The notes below the pieces were generated by a model. That model made no database searches. It was not told the DNA's origin and was given only the letters and a program-made list of their open reading frames with translations. The translations under genes were made by a program, and so were the position numbers. 60,905 bases of DNA. It comes from Saccoglossus kowalevskii. Its lineage: Eukaryota; Hemichordata; Enteropneusta; Harrimaniidae. Where the stretch lies: the NCBI RefSeq assembly GCF_000003605.2, contig NW_003149765.1:438468-499372 (forward strand). Reading direction: 5' to 3'. Position 1 is the first letter of the stretch. Each line of letters begins with the position of its first letter. Shown one piece after another: positions 31,375 through 41,799 of the stretch.

Positions 31375-32470
31375 TGTTCCTCTTTAACCAGGCCAATCAT
31401 CAACTAACTTTACCCTGGGTATTCACTTTTGGTTTGCCTTAGCTCATTAAATTAATGAGTGTATTTCCACAGTGTACATGTGGTTTGTCCATTAATATAA
31501 TGCGTTGAATTCAGCTTACAGCCCACACCCACATAAGCATAATTGTTTACGTACAAACAAAATACCATTATTAGTCAGAATCGGTACATTTGAAGTAGAT
31601 GTATAGAGTAAGAGTGGATTAAAATGTAAAACGCGTACGGGTTCATACGTAGTCACGTTCTTTGCATTTATTTTTATTTATCATATTCTGTAAACTGAGA
31701 ATAAATAATGTTTGAATTGATTCATTGCATTAGAGTTTGTTTAAAAAACCAACCAGTTATCATTCGCCGCCTAATACCGGAAAAGGGTCGCAGACAATGC
31801 TCTTTGTAAAGATAATTGTTATTACAAAGTCATTGGATCGCCGACATGATAATCCACGATCTCACGTTTAGTTAGATGTGCTTCTATATAATTCAAAATA
31901 ACAAATGGTTAGAACGTTGTCGGTTTCCAATTCCAGTGTACACCGTACCGTCTAACAACGAAAAGTTGTCCATTGGAATTCTGAAATGAAAAATGTAAAT
32001 TATAATATACATATTGCCAAAATATATTTAAACAAATATTGAACATTTTATACTGTTAATTTAATTTCCTATTCCGGGTTAAAATATACTTATCACTGAA
32101 AAGCGTTTTTAATCAAGATAGACGATCAGAGTTACTACATATGTTTATATTTCTACTATAACCAGGTCGGTCGTTAACTCACTTTACCCTGGGTATTCAC
32201 ATTAGGTTTGCCTTATCTGATTATATTAATGATTGTAATTACACATTACACAGTGTTAATATTGGATAATGTATATGTACATGTGTTATATACATTAATT
32301 TAATGTGTTGAGTGCAGTGTATTCTACTGTATCCATCCGCCGACACATTGTTTACTGACAAACTACTTACCAATTTTTTCATAATCGGTATATTTGAAGC
32401 AGACTTTAAGTTGAATATAATGTGAAACTGATTAGTGTTCTTTTCAGTTTTTTTTATTTACCACACACTA
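31375..32470. repeat. Local direct duplication upstream of gene B
   Basis: Two diverged copies, about 31375-31690 and 32155-32470, share in order AACCAGG, CTTTACCCTGGGTATTCAC, GGTTTGCCTTA, an ATTAAT-rich part, AATCGGTA and ATTTGAAG. The spacing is 780 bases. The second copy ends about 330 bases before the gene B start codon. Confidence 0.6.
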
Positions 32471-32801
32471 TAAAAACAGTTCGAAAGTAGACGTCTATCA
32501 CTGGTATCCGCAGACGAGTTTCAGTAGGTACGTAGCTCTCTAATTAATATTTTCATGTTTTTGTTTTTTCAAGATTCATTTCTAGTTATAACGGTATTTC
32601 CCTACGAAATACTCAGTTAGATACTGTCGTTTCTTTCCCAAATAATCACTATGACAACCTGGCACGCCGTGCAAAGCCAACAAGTCATATACGTTAGTTG
32701 GCGGGTGAATAATGAAGTATATCACAGCTTGTTTTTTCCACAACGTACGACGTAGCCAATTATGATTTTATTTCCATGTATTACCTTTAATTTTCATAGC
32801 T

Positions 32802-32850
32802 ATGGAGCTGATACCATTTCTATGTTTGCTGTTCACAAGCATCATATTAG
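32802..32850 (+). CDS. Gene B exon 1: start codon and signal peptide
   Basis: ATG followed by MELIPFLCLLFTSIILG: a short hydrophobic signal peptide core. The donor G|GTAGGT leaves phase 1. The next exon begins AYATQNDC, so cleavage is likely near that Ala-Tyr-Ala. No strong TATA box was identified upstream. Confidence 0.8.
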
Positions 32851-35800
32851 GTAGGTTTATATACGTGTTCTGTAGCCTGAGCTTTTGTAATAAGCACCTG
32901 CACGCTGATTTGCATGTCAGTGAGTTTAATGCAACTTTCGGATTCTGGATAGAAACATTCACAGATAGCACATTTCGGACTATCACGTACATCCTTATTT
33001 TCGTTTTATTATGATAAGCTTTTATCTACCAATCACATTCTTGTAACGTGAAACTTTACCACCTGAACTTGGTCAATTTAAGTTTATGTCGTTATTCTTG
33101 TACCAGTAGTAGATATAAAGTTGTATGCAGCCTGTTTAGCCATATTGAACCCTAACCCACAACAGGAGTGCCAGAGAAAGAGCGTAGTCTATTCAATATA
33201 TTATTACTAGAAACTAGTATCGATAAATAATGCCAGTACTATTTATGTTACCCATTTAGCATACGCGACTCAGAATGACTGTGACCTCAATATCGACGGC
33301 ACATGCTTCTTTATGCCCGATGAAACACGGGGATGGAATGAAGCTCGTGCTGAATGTCAGCAACGCGGTGGTGACTTGGCTGTCCTGGAGAAGGTGAATG
33401 TACAGAGAGCCGTCAACAAACTTGCCAGAAGGTAATCACCTAGAAATATCATAACTCCTGTCAACCATTTCGATCCAGTGTTCTATAGTTAGTGTATATG
33501 CCATGTAATTACAACATTGTGATATTGTTTTAAAAGATTCCCTATTGGTTGAACAGTAAAACGCGATATGTCACTGGTCACTACATACCTAGATCCATTC
33601 TAGTTCGAACAAGATAAGCTTTTGCTAGAAAAATGTTGACTACTGTAACCAGAACAATAATGGCCATAAACATCCACAAATCTATATATTCGTAGAATGC
33701 ATTTGTCCTGACATTTTCGCTAACAGAGTTTTATCAATAGTTGTTTGAATTTGACAAACATAGAAGCAAATTCTCTTTAAAACCAACTCGTGCCTATTTG
33801 TAATAATAAGTAATAATGAAGCCGTTCTTACACAGTGTACAGTGAGAGTAAAAAATCGTGTCATTGTTTTGTTTTTTAAAAAAAGCCAAAAATTGTGTGT
33901 TTCTTATCATTTCAGAGATGTGGAAATTTGGATCGGTTTACGGGACCTGGCACTTGATGGTCAGCCATGTTGGATTGATTCAGAAATAATTTATAACATC
34001 AATAAAGCTTATCCTTGGGCAGCATCTGACGGAAACACGGATGACAAGGACTGCGTTTTAGCTGCGAAAAGCCCAAAACACGTGCTTGAGTGGCGGTATG
34101 AAAGCTGTGATGATGAACACAATTACTTGTGCGAAATTATGGGATCGGGTAAGTAACAACCCTTAAAAAAATCCGTTCTCGTTTAGCGGTTAATTGCAGT
34201 TTACAGGTATAATTTTTATTTAATTTTCAGACGATAACTATGCATTGAACTTGATTAACGAAGAAAAAAATAAAATCGAGTCTGCAAGACAGGTTGAGTT
34301 AGAAAGACCAGTGACGAAGATTTTAGAAATCAATACCGGTTTAGGTATGTGTTAAGTTAAATCGTAAGAAAAATATAATTGAAAATCGTATTGAAATATA
34401 TTTGCCGTCCGTTATGTCCATGATAAATAACACATTATTATCCATATTGTACATACCAGATCTATTCGAAGCTGACATCAAACTGAACGACGATGAGAGG
34501 CGAAGGAGAGACGAAGGATTGTCAATCATGGATGAGTAATTAATTTTCAAGTTTTTCGAACCAATTTGCATGAATGCAGCATGGAAATGGACACCCCCAC
34601 TAACAATCTGTTTAATTGTTTGTCTTTAGAAAACGTGGTGCGACGTTGAACAGTAACAGGTATTGGCCTGCTGCAACTGTTCACTATGTGTTCGACGATA
34701 ACTACTATAATCCTCTCAGTAAGTTGTTATCAAAACAAATTTATTGCGATGACGTAGTTTTGAGCTCTGTATCATGCATCTTGTGATTCTAACCAATTAC
34801 CAACTGTTATTATTCAACAGGCTATGCCAGTAAACAGGAAGTGAGGGCCGCCCTGGCTGATTTGGAATCTGTAACATGCTTGAACTTCGTTGAGGGGTAT
34901 GCGTATGACCACATACGCGTCGTCAATGAAAACGGGTAAGTGCAAATATTGGACTGACGTATCATTGAATGATTCGCGGTTATCTATTTTCTGTACGGGC
35001 GTGTATAGAGACTGAATGTTTGGTTTATTATCATATAAATATAATATTATTATACATCAGTCACCGTAACGCCGTAAGTTACAACGTGCTGCAATTTTGC
35101 GGTATCTTACGGAGTATTTTCATCCTACCATATAAGAAATGCGAATTCCAAATATGGAATGATTACGCGAGTAATCGTACTCTCATGATAATGAAATAAC
35201 GTGGCTGCTACCACGGTTTGACCATTCTCGCGCCAGAGTTTATTTTCGCTTCGAGACTCACGANNNNNNNNNNNNNNNNNNNNNNNNNNNNNNNNNNNNN
35301 NNNNNNNNNNNNNNNNNNNNNNNNNNNNNATTGGAGGAAAAGATGTATAATAATAAGGTTATTACGAAGACACCTCTAGGTATGCACTCAGACAGTACAC
35401 CGTCGATTACGTCGCACGCGTCGGTCGATACTGCCGCTGTACTGCCTTCGTGCATACTTCGAGGTATCCTCGTAATAACGTCATAGTATTTTGTATGGCA
35501 TATAGGGCACAATACTGAACAGTGAAATGCGGACAATATGTTTTTTTTATTAGTAATCATGTAATAAGCACCCATAAATGGCTAAGTAAATTCCAGCTCT
35601 GCCAGATGACGTGTTTTATTATTGTACGATGTTTATTTTGGATTCTCATCTCTGTATATTTGTTCATTGCATTTAGATGCTGGTCATATATCGGCAGGCA
35701 AGGAGGAACACAATATTTGTCACTACAAGATTCCTACTCTGCATCGTGTATATTCAGTGGTATTATTCAACACGAGTTTTTGCACGCTATTGGTTTTTGG

Positions 35801-38800
35801 CATGAACAATCTAGACCAGATCGCGCTAGCTTCGTTACAATAAACTGGGCAAACATTTTGCCAGGTAAAAAAAATACGAGAATGAACTGCTCGGAAATAG
35901 TAAAACTAGTACTACTGTGCACATATAGGATTTCTTTTTTATTCTGCCTCCGCTTTAAATTTAAATGTTTATTTAATTTTCTTGAGCAGGAGCCGAACAC
36001 AATTTCAACACGGAGGCAATGACAGTTCAGAACACGTATTACGACTTCGGCTCTGTGATGCACTACAGTTTATACGCTTTTGCTATCGATAGTAATATTA
36101 AAACAATAATTCCAAATCAAACACCAGTCATCACTCCAGGCCAGATAGTTAGCGTTAGTGTTACAGACGTCGCGGAAGTAATCGGACTTTATAATTGTTG
36201 TAAGTATACATAGTACAAATGTGTAGTTATATTTCTACTGAAACGTTTTTTTAAAAAGCGTAGTACGTACGTACGTACTATGTATTTCTATTGTTCGCGT
36301 CGTATTTACTTCGCACCGCCACGTGTGGATAATCGTCCTGTGCCCTTGCCTGTAGATATGGTAGTTCACGGAGGATGGTCTACTTGGAGTTCTTGGTCGA
36401 ACTGTCCAGTAACATGCGATGGTGGCCTACAGACGAGAACACGGCAGTGCAACTACCCTCCACCCTCAGTTAATCCACCCGGACTACCGTGCATTGGAGA
36501 CAGCTTGGAATATCGAGATTGCATGACAATACTGTGTCCATTGGAAATCGGCAAGTAATTTATTCTTACATGTTTTCGGACTCCCCGAATATTACTTGTC
36601 CTGTTTTAGAAGCTGTGCAATTAAAATTAAGATCCTAACACCATCCAACTATGAAGAAATAATTTCTCCATGGAAAACGTGCAAAAATACATATTATGAC
36701 TATAACCCATTTTTAACTCTTATTTCTCGTAAAATAGTATGGTAACCACCATTATGTTTCATAATCACATTTGCATCAAACTATACTACTAAAAACATGC
36801 AAACCTGCGTGAAGTACCCATGAACATTGAAGTACCATGTGTTACGTGTTATTTGATAAAACTCATTGATTAAACTTCGAACTATGTTTGTGTATTACAC
36901 ATTAGATTACCAACATCGAGGTTGCTGGTCTGACATGTATTTTCCATCGCTGTTGGTAACACTTGAATTGACAGGAAATCCATATTTAGACGGGAACTAT
37001 TGGTCGAGAAGCGAACCAGGCAGGGTAAGTGTTGTGTAAAACTATGGTTATTTGCATCCCTTTATTACTCTAGACATAATAACATATATATTTTCATTGC
37101 AATACAAGTAAATAACCTTTATGATTTGTTTGTATATACAGAAATGTGCGAGAGCAGCGGTACATGCTAACTATCAATACTTTGCTATGAGATTTGACGG
37201 GAGATGTTATGCCACCTCGAGTGCATGGCTGTATCAATCCCAGGGTGCATCAACGGACTGTGTGGAAGGATTTGGAACGACCAATGCTATCGATGTATAC
37301 GAAATTGAAGGTAATAATAGTGGCATCATAAAAAGTAAATGTTTAGAAACTGTAATAATGTTCAATTTGTACAAACTTGAACAACAATTCTATAGGTGTC
37401 GACTGGTTAATGCAGTGGGTGGAATAAACAGTCCTGCTTTGATTTTCGTTGGATAAAATTCCACACAAGGCAACCACCATTTCACATCACCGTTCTATGT
37501 ATTTGTACTGTTCTGTTCTGATATTTAGATATCCAAAAACTGTTGTGGTCAAAGTCATTTTAGTATTTGTTCTAATTTTATTATTTTTATAGATTGGGTG
37601 TGTCCCGATGGTTCGACTTACTACGGTTTCTGTTACTTGCCGCTCTCATTTACCCCACACGTCACCAGCTACTGTCCCTCGAGCCACTATTGTGTGACTA
37701 TTGGAGGCACTTCATACGCCCCCGTGTCGATATGCTGTAAACAGGGTAAGCTAGAATAGATATATATACGGACAAGACATAGTTGTTGAGTTGTCATGAT
37801 TCCTATAATGTTCATGTTGACTTTCTTTTGCAGAAATGTGTATCGACAACTGTGACGATTACATATATTCACGCGATTGCTGGTGTGACACCGCATGCGT
37901 ATACTACGGAGACTGTTGTTTTGAATATGCAGATCAATGTTCAGGTAAAAAAGCCTCAAGATATTATATTTGACAATTGCATAAATGGGTAGCTCGATGT
38001 TGATTTATTTTTTACTTGTATAAGCTATGTGTTGTGACATGCATTATTATATCACAATATTTTACACTGTAGGTCAGGACATCTGCTGGGCGTCAGGTGA
38101 TCCACATTATTATACACTTGATAATCTCTACTACGACTACCAAGGCGATTGTGACTACATCCTAACAAAAAGCAACAACAACGATTTTTCAGTTACTGTG
38201 AACAACGAGTTTCACAATTCCTACCCGCTTTCATGGACTAATGATATAAAACTGAATATTTATAATCACGTAAGATGTTAAAATATAATTATCATAAATC
38301 GAAACTGCAACTGTTAGGGATGACGTCAAAAGACCGATGTCTGATAAAAAAAACTTGCTTTTAAATTAGTTTGGGGGTGGGGGGGGTTGACCTCAAAAAT
38401 TACCATCCTACAAAAACGATTTTATTTTTTAATGAAGTCAAAAAAATCTTGGAGTATTTGTAGTTCGTTTCTTTTTCTATCCATGCATGTACAAAAATAA
38501 CAGAAAATGAAAAGAAAAAAAACACCCAAGACGAGAAAATGGTTTAGTCAGAGTCTAAATATGTGCGTCAAATGAGGTAAATTTCAGGGCATGGACCTAG
38601 AACCAACTGCTATGCCATACTACTGTCCGATTATCAATTTGTATTTAATGGTGAATATAGTCTGACATCATGATAAATATTTATCAATTAAGTTTCAGTG
38701 GGGGTGGGGTGGGGGCGGTGAAAAAACTGAAGGAATTAAGTTTTTTTTATCCTACATTGAACTTTTGATGTTGTCCCTATAGCTACATCAACAAGCCATG

Positions 38801-41658
38801 TATTTCTGCGCCATGTGTATATTTATTCGCATTTTCATTTTTACAGGAAATACGATTGCTGCCATATAAATATGCTACGGTTGATGGGTCGTTTGTCAAT
38901 CCACCTGTGACTGTCACTCAGTTTTTGAAAATTGAATTTGCTGGGTATTGGTTGGTGAGACACATTTAATTACAACTCGTCTTTTGATACTTTGATCGTA
39001 GTTTGATACTTTCAAGTAATTGTATTTATATATGGTCATGTACTATCATTGTTTCCCATGTTTTAAGATTGTAAGAACAGGTCATGGAATGATTATATAT
39101 TGGAACGGATATTCCACTGTCTATGTATATTTGTCAAACACACTACAAGGAGATGTAAGTGGTCTGTGTGGTAACTTCAATGGCAATCCTTCTGATGATT
39201 GGACCAAAGCAAACGGAGTATTGGTAATTATGATACGATCAGGTTAAACCAATCCGATTTACGAACGTAACGTATTCACCATACGTGTTTAATTTATGAA
39301 TAATGCTTTAATTTCCACAGACATCATCTGTTAACGATTTTGGCGACAGTTGGGCAGTGAGTGCAAACTGTGCCCCAGCACCGTCTAAGCGGTCAATTGA
39401 AGAACATTTTCAACGGAACACTGCCCAGGCAGAAGAAATCTGCAATGAGCTTTTTAACTCTGGTATTGTAAATTTAATAATATATCTCAGGCCTTTATTT
39501 TCCTGAAAACTGACTTATAACAATTTAACATAATTTGTAAGGTCAGATGTAATACAACATTTCAACTACTACTTTCATATATTTTTTTTCAGATAATATA
39601 CCGAGCTGTTCCGTTACACTTCCTGGTTACGAAGATGTTTTCAAACCCGCTTGTGAAATGGATGTGGCAGCCGCTTTACCTGATGATGACACTGGTGGAT
39701 GTGACCTTGTCGCCAGCTATGTTGATATGTGTCGAGGTGCTGGGGGAGAAATTGGTAACTGGCGATCTGGAACAGTGTGTGGTATGAGTGTACATATTTC
39801 TTATTTGTTGACACATTTCCTAGAATAAGTGACACTATAATAGTATGCATCTTCAAACATTCCACAAATGAATTAGGTAAAATTGTTGTTATGCAGAAAT
39901 TTCATGCGAAGACGGCAAAGTCTACAAGGCATGTGGCTCTGCTTGCCCTCCAACATGCGAGACCCCTGAACCGTTTGGTCCCTGTACGGAAGATTGTGTA
40001 GAAGGTTGTTTCTGTGCAAATGGTACTATCATGGACGAAGGTGGGATATGCAAGGCCCAAGAACAATGTGGGTGCTATTGGCTAGGCGTACTTTATAGGG
40101 TATGTGATATGTTGGTCTATGTTTAGACATATTCTCGAAAAATGGTTGTGTTGTTATAAATACTGACGCTAATTATGATTTTACGTAAATATGAGTTTGT
40201 AGGTTACATTATTATTCTGTGCTTCCAATGTTTACTTTATTTGTTATATGTTTACTTTTTTAGTTTGGTGAAGAGATGCCCAATAACGAAATATGTGCAT
40301 GTGATGATAGTAAGTACACGATTCAGTCATGTTTCACAAATAGGTTACATAACATTGCTAAACAAAATCAGATTATTTTGATTTGACCTATTTATAAAGT
40401 ATGAAATGGTGCCTGTTCATTTGTGCTTGAAACACGAGGAAATGATGTACATTTTGTCAGAATCTCGGTAGTAAAGAAATTAGATATCAAAGCAAAAGCT
40501 GCTCTGCTGTCTCCCACATGATCAGCTTATTAGCAGTGCGCACTACAGTGGCAGTGAAACTTCCATTTGATAATAACAAATTTATTTTCTGAATTAGTAT
40601 TTGTCTATGCATTTGGTTTTTACATTTGTGCTGATTATTTTGATTTGTGTTTTATGTATGCAAGATGCAAGATTCAATTTTATGGACTTCTATTACCAGT
40701 GATTAGGGTGATTTGTTTAGACGGTTTAACGCTTGCGGTGTGGATCGTTGGATCGTTGCTCCCGGGATTCCATCGAGATATACTTACATAACTCAGTGAA
40801 TCACAAGTCCTTATTGTGCTTCTGTTTTGTATTATGCAGTTCCTGATACTGTGTGTATTGGTTGCCGACATTTTGAAATAAACACCGATGAAGTGAATTT
40901 TGCGAAAGCAAAGACTATCTGTCAATCCCGAGGTGGGAGGCTGGCTAAGCTGGACACACAACCTGTCTTCAAGGAAGTACGCCAATTTATGTTTGCGAAT
41001 AACTATGAGGATGAGGTGTTTACTGGCTTCTGGTTCGGTCTGGATGATATCGACTCTGAAGGAGAATACGTCTGGTGTGATGGTACTTCTCTGGACGAGC
41101 AACTATTTACGAAGTGGGGTAACGGTCAACCGAACAACAACGTACAGAAAAACCCGGATGGTCAGGACTGCGCTCAGTTGTGGTAAGCCCCATTTAAGCA
41201 TGTTCGTCTCATGATATTTTATTATATAAATAGGATCCCAGATCGAATATTAAGCTCAAACCAGCCATATTACAACCAGCTATATTACTACCAGCTATAT
41301 TATTTTCAATTGGGTGTCTAAAGCGTGTTTTTGTTTTCAAATTTAAGGGCACACCATTTATTGACTTGGGACGATGAGTACTGTGGTGATAAGAAGGGAT
41401 ATATCTGTGAATATGGTAAGTGATACTATGCTGTATGTTCTCGTAATATATGGAATTTCTAATAGTACACTCAGAGCATATTTGGAACAAACACAAAACA
41501 GTCAGTGCTTTGGGATTAAGTGTAAGTGATTTTAAACAGTCTTCATGGAGCTGATATCATGTTTAGTTTGCATGAGCAGATGGTAATTGGGTAATTTGCA
41601 TAATGATGCTAATTCAGATTGTCTATATTTTTCAGATTACTGTCTGGATGAACAATAA
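32802..41658 (+). CDS. Gene B: secreted astacin metalloprotease with lectin, TSP1, somatomedin B and VWD-C8-TIL modules
   Basis: 24 exons: 32802-32850, 33260-33431, 33916-34148, 34231-34344, 34460-34535, 34630-34718, 34821-34935, 35677-35864, 35990-36199, 36356-36550, 36975-37024, 37142-37310, 37593-37745, 37834-37944, 38073-38269, 38847-38954, 39068-39223, 39321-39462, 39593-39781, 39897-40099, 40264-40309, 40840-41182, 41348-41415, 41636-41658. The sum is 3399 bases: 1132 residues and a stop, all junctions in phase. Astacins are zinc endopeptidases, secreted as zymogens. The flanking modules would bind glycans, matrix or VWD-type polymers. All introns are GT-AG except the one after exon 10 (GC-AG). 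The gene lies head to head with the mucin-like gene A. A role in processing or anchoring to mucus is inference. Confidence 0.92.
33260..34148 (+). CDS. Gene B exons 2-3: C-type lectin domain 1
   Basis: Exons 33260-33431 and 33916-34148 (about residues 17-152). Long-form CTLD: DCDLNIDGTCFF, WNEARAECQQRGGDLAVL, IWIGLRDLALDGQPCWID, KDCVLAA and EWRYESCDDEHNYLCE. The WIGL core and Cys framework are intact. The usual EPN/QPD and WND calcium/sugar motifs are absent, so calcium-dependent sugar binding is doubtful. Confidence 0.92.
34231..34535 (+). CDS. Gene B exons 4-5: linker and astacin propeptide with aspartate switch
   Basis: Exons 34231-34344 and 34460-34535 (about residues 152-215). A charged, probably helical linker (NEEKNKIESARQVELER) leads to DLFEADIKLNDDERRRRDEG. 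In astacin propeptides the Asp of FxGD/FEAD-type motifs occupies the zinc site in the zymogen; here it is Asp195. The RRRR run and the following EKRGA (exon 6) offer activation sites. Confidence 0.88.
34630..36199 (+). CDS. Gene B exons 6-9: astacin catalytic domain
   Basis: Exons 34630-34718, 34821-34935, 35677-35864 and 35990-36199 (about residues 215-416). The mature enzyme probably begins just after KR at 216-217 and continues RYWPAATVHYVF. CLNF, GCWSYIGRQGG and YLSL precede the zinc site HEFLHAIGFWHEQSRPDR: His315, Glu316, His319, His325 as ligands and catalytic base. The Met-turn SVMHY (Met369, Tyr371) is intact. The domain ends GLYNC. Length and motifs are those of an active enzyme. 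The intron 34936-35676 carries a 66-base assembly gap, but the coding frame continues across it without loss. Confidence 0.95.
35264..35329. other. Assembly gap (66 N)
   Basis: A run of N within intron 7 of gene B. The splice phases of the exons on both sides agree and the astacin sequence is continuous, so no coding sequence seems to be missing. Confidence 0.98.
35358..35479. repeat. Imperfect foldback next to the gap
   Basis: The arm starting GTTATTACGA at 35358 pairs with the arm ending at 35479, about 25 of the first 30 bases matching, and pairing continues inward (GACAGTACA). A 122-base hairpin element, plausibly why the neighbouring sequence failed to assemble. Confidence 0.6.
36356..36550 (+). 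CDS. Gene B exon 10: thrombospondin type 1 repeat
   Basis: Residues about 416-481: HGGWSTWSSWSNCPVTCDGG, TRTRQC, PCIGDSLEYRDC and LCP. The WxxWxxW ladder and six-Cys pattern are complete, with possible C-mannosylation and O-fucosylation sites. The only donor giving the right phase for the next exon is TCG|GCAAGT, a GC donor matching the GC-AG consensus. Confidence 0.92.
36975..37310 (+). CDS. Gene B exons 11-12: apple/WSC-like Cys segment
   Basis: Exons 36975-37024 and 37142-37310 (about residues 481-554). NPYLDGNYWSRSEPGRKC, then CARAAVHANYQYFAMRFDG, CYATSSAW and a final DVYEIEG. The C-A-x-A-A...Y-x-x-F-A-M...G-x-C-Y layout resembles PAN/apple and WSC-type carbohydrate-binding segments. The assignment is by pattern only. 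Confidence 0.6.
37593..37745 (+). CDS. Gene B exon 13: unassigned Cys-rich segment
   Basis: A phase 1-1 exon of 51 residues (about 554-605) with seven Cys: WVCPDGSTYYGFCYLPLS ... SYCPSSHYCVTI ... SICCKQG. The exon is well bounded (TTTTATAG acceptor, G|GTAAG donor). I do not recognise the domain; it may be a small disulfide-knot module. Confidence 0.8.
37834..37944 (+). CDS. Gene B exon 14: somatomedin B domain
   Basis: A phase 1-1 exon, about residues 605-642. Eight Cys in the somatomedin B pattern: MCIDNC, DCWCDTAC, YGDCCFEYADQC. In vitronectin and related proteins this knot binds protein partners. Confidence 0.92.
38073..39223 (+). CDS. Gene B exons 15-17: VWD domain
   Basis: Exons 38073-38269, 38847-38954 and 39068-39223 (about residues 642-795). 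CWASGDPHYYTLDNLYYDYQ and GDCDYIL start the domain. EIRLLPYKYATVDG and the WNGYSTVYVYL strand lead to [18 protein letters not shown]. The calcium-loop GDPHYYT and GLCGNFNG signatures are intact, with Ser in place of the first Cys of CGLC, as in many single VWD proteins. Confidence 0.92.
38373..38718 (+). repeat. Two G-rich tracts in intron 15 of gene B
   Basis: Runs of five or more G separated by single bases at 38373-38386 and 38700-38718, on the coding strand and so present in pre-mRNA. Possible G-quadruplexes. Confidence 0.5.
39321..39781 (+). CDS. Gene B exons 18-19: VWD end and C8 domain
   Basis: Exons 39321-39462 and 39593-39781 (about residues 796-906). VNDFGDSWAVSANCAPAP closes the VWD. 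A C8 follows: AEEICNELFNSG, CSVTLPGYEDVFKPACEMDV, GGCDLVASYVDMCRGAGG and NWRSGTVC. Confidence 0.88.
39897..40309 (+). CDS. Gene B exons 20-21: TIL domain and TILa-type tail
   Basis: Exons 39897-40099 and 40264-40309 (about residues 906-989). CEDGKVYKACGSACPPTC, CTEDCVEGCFCANG and CKAQEQCGCYWLGVLYRFGE, ending NNEICACDD. The TIL pattern and the following C-x-C spacer match those of gene A. Confidence 0.9.
40840..41415 (+). CDS. Gene B exons 22-23: C-type lectin domain 2
   Basis: Exons 40840-41182 and 41348-41415 (about residues 989-1126). FAKAKTICQSRGGRLAKL, FWFGLDDIDSEGEYVWCDG, KWGNGQPNNN, QDCAQLW, LLTWDDEYCGDKKGYICE. QPN and WDD take the place of EPN/QPD and WND, so calcium-dependent glycan binding is plausible, unlike CTLD 1. 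Confidence 0.93.
41636..41658 (+). CDS. Gene B exon 24: last codons and stop
   Basis: Acceptor TTTTTCAG; it encodes DYCLDEQ and TAA. A 22-base last coding exon that follows in phase (1) from exon 23. The 3' UTR runs on to the poly(A) signal. Confidence 0.75.
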
Positions 41659-41790
41659 CAATGAGTATACTACATTAATAACTCGGAAACTCACTTGCAT
41701 GCTAAATATATTATATAAATCACATTGTAACACTTAAATCAGGTAACCCTATTCATCAGGGTTATTTATCATGTAAAATGTTCGCTCTAT

Positions 41791-41796
41791 AATAAA
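41791..41796 (+). terminator. Poly(A) signal of gene B
   Basis: Canonical AATAAA 133 bases after the stop, followed by a GT-rich stretch (GTGTATTTTC). Confidence 0.75.
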
Positions 41797-41799
41797 GCT

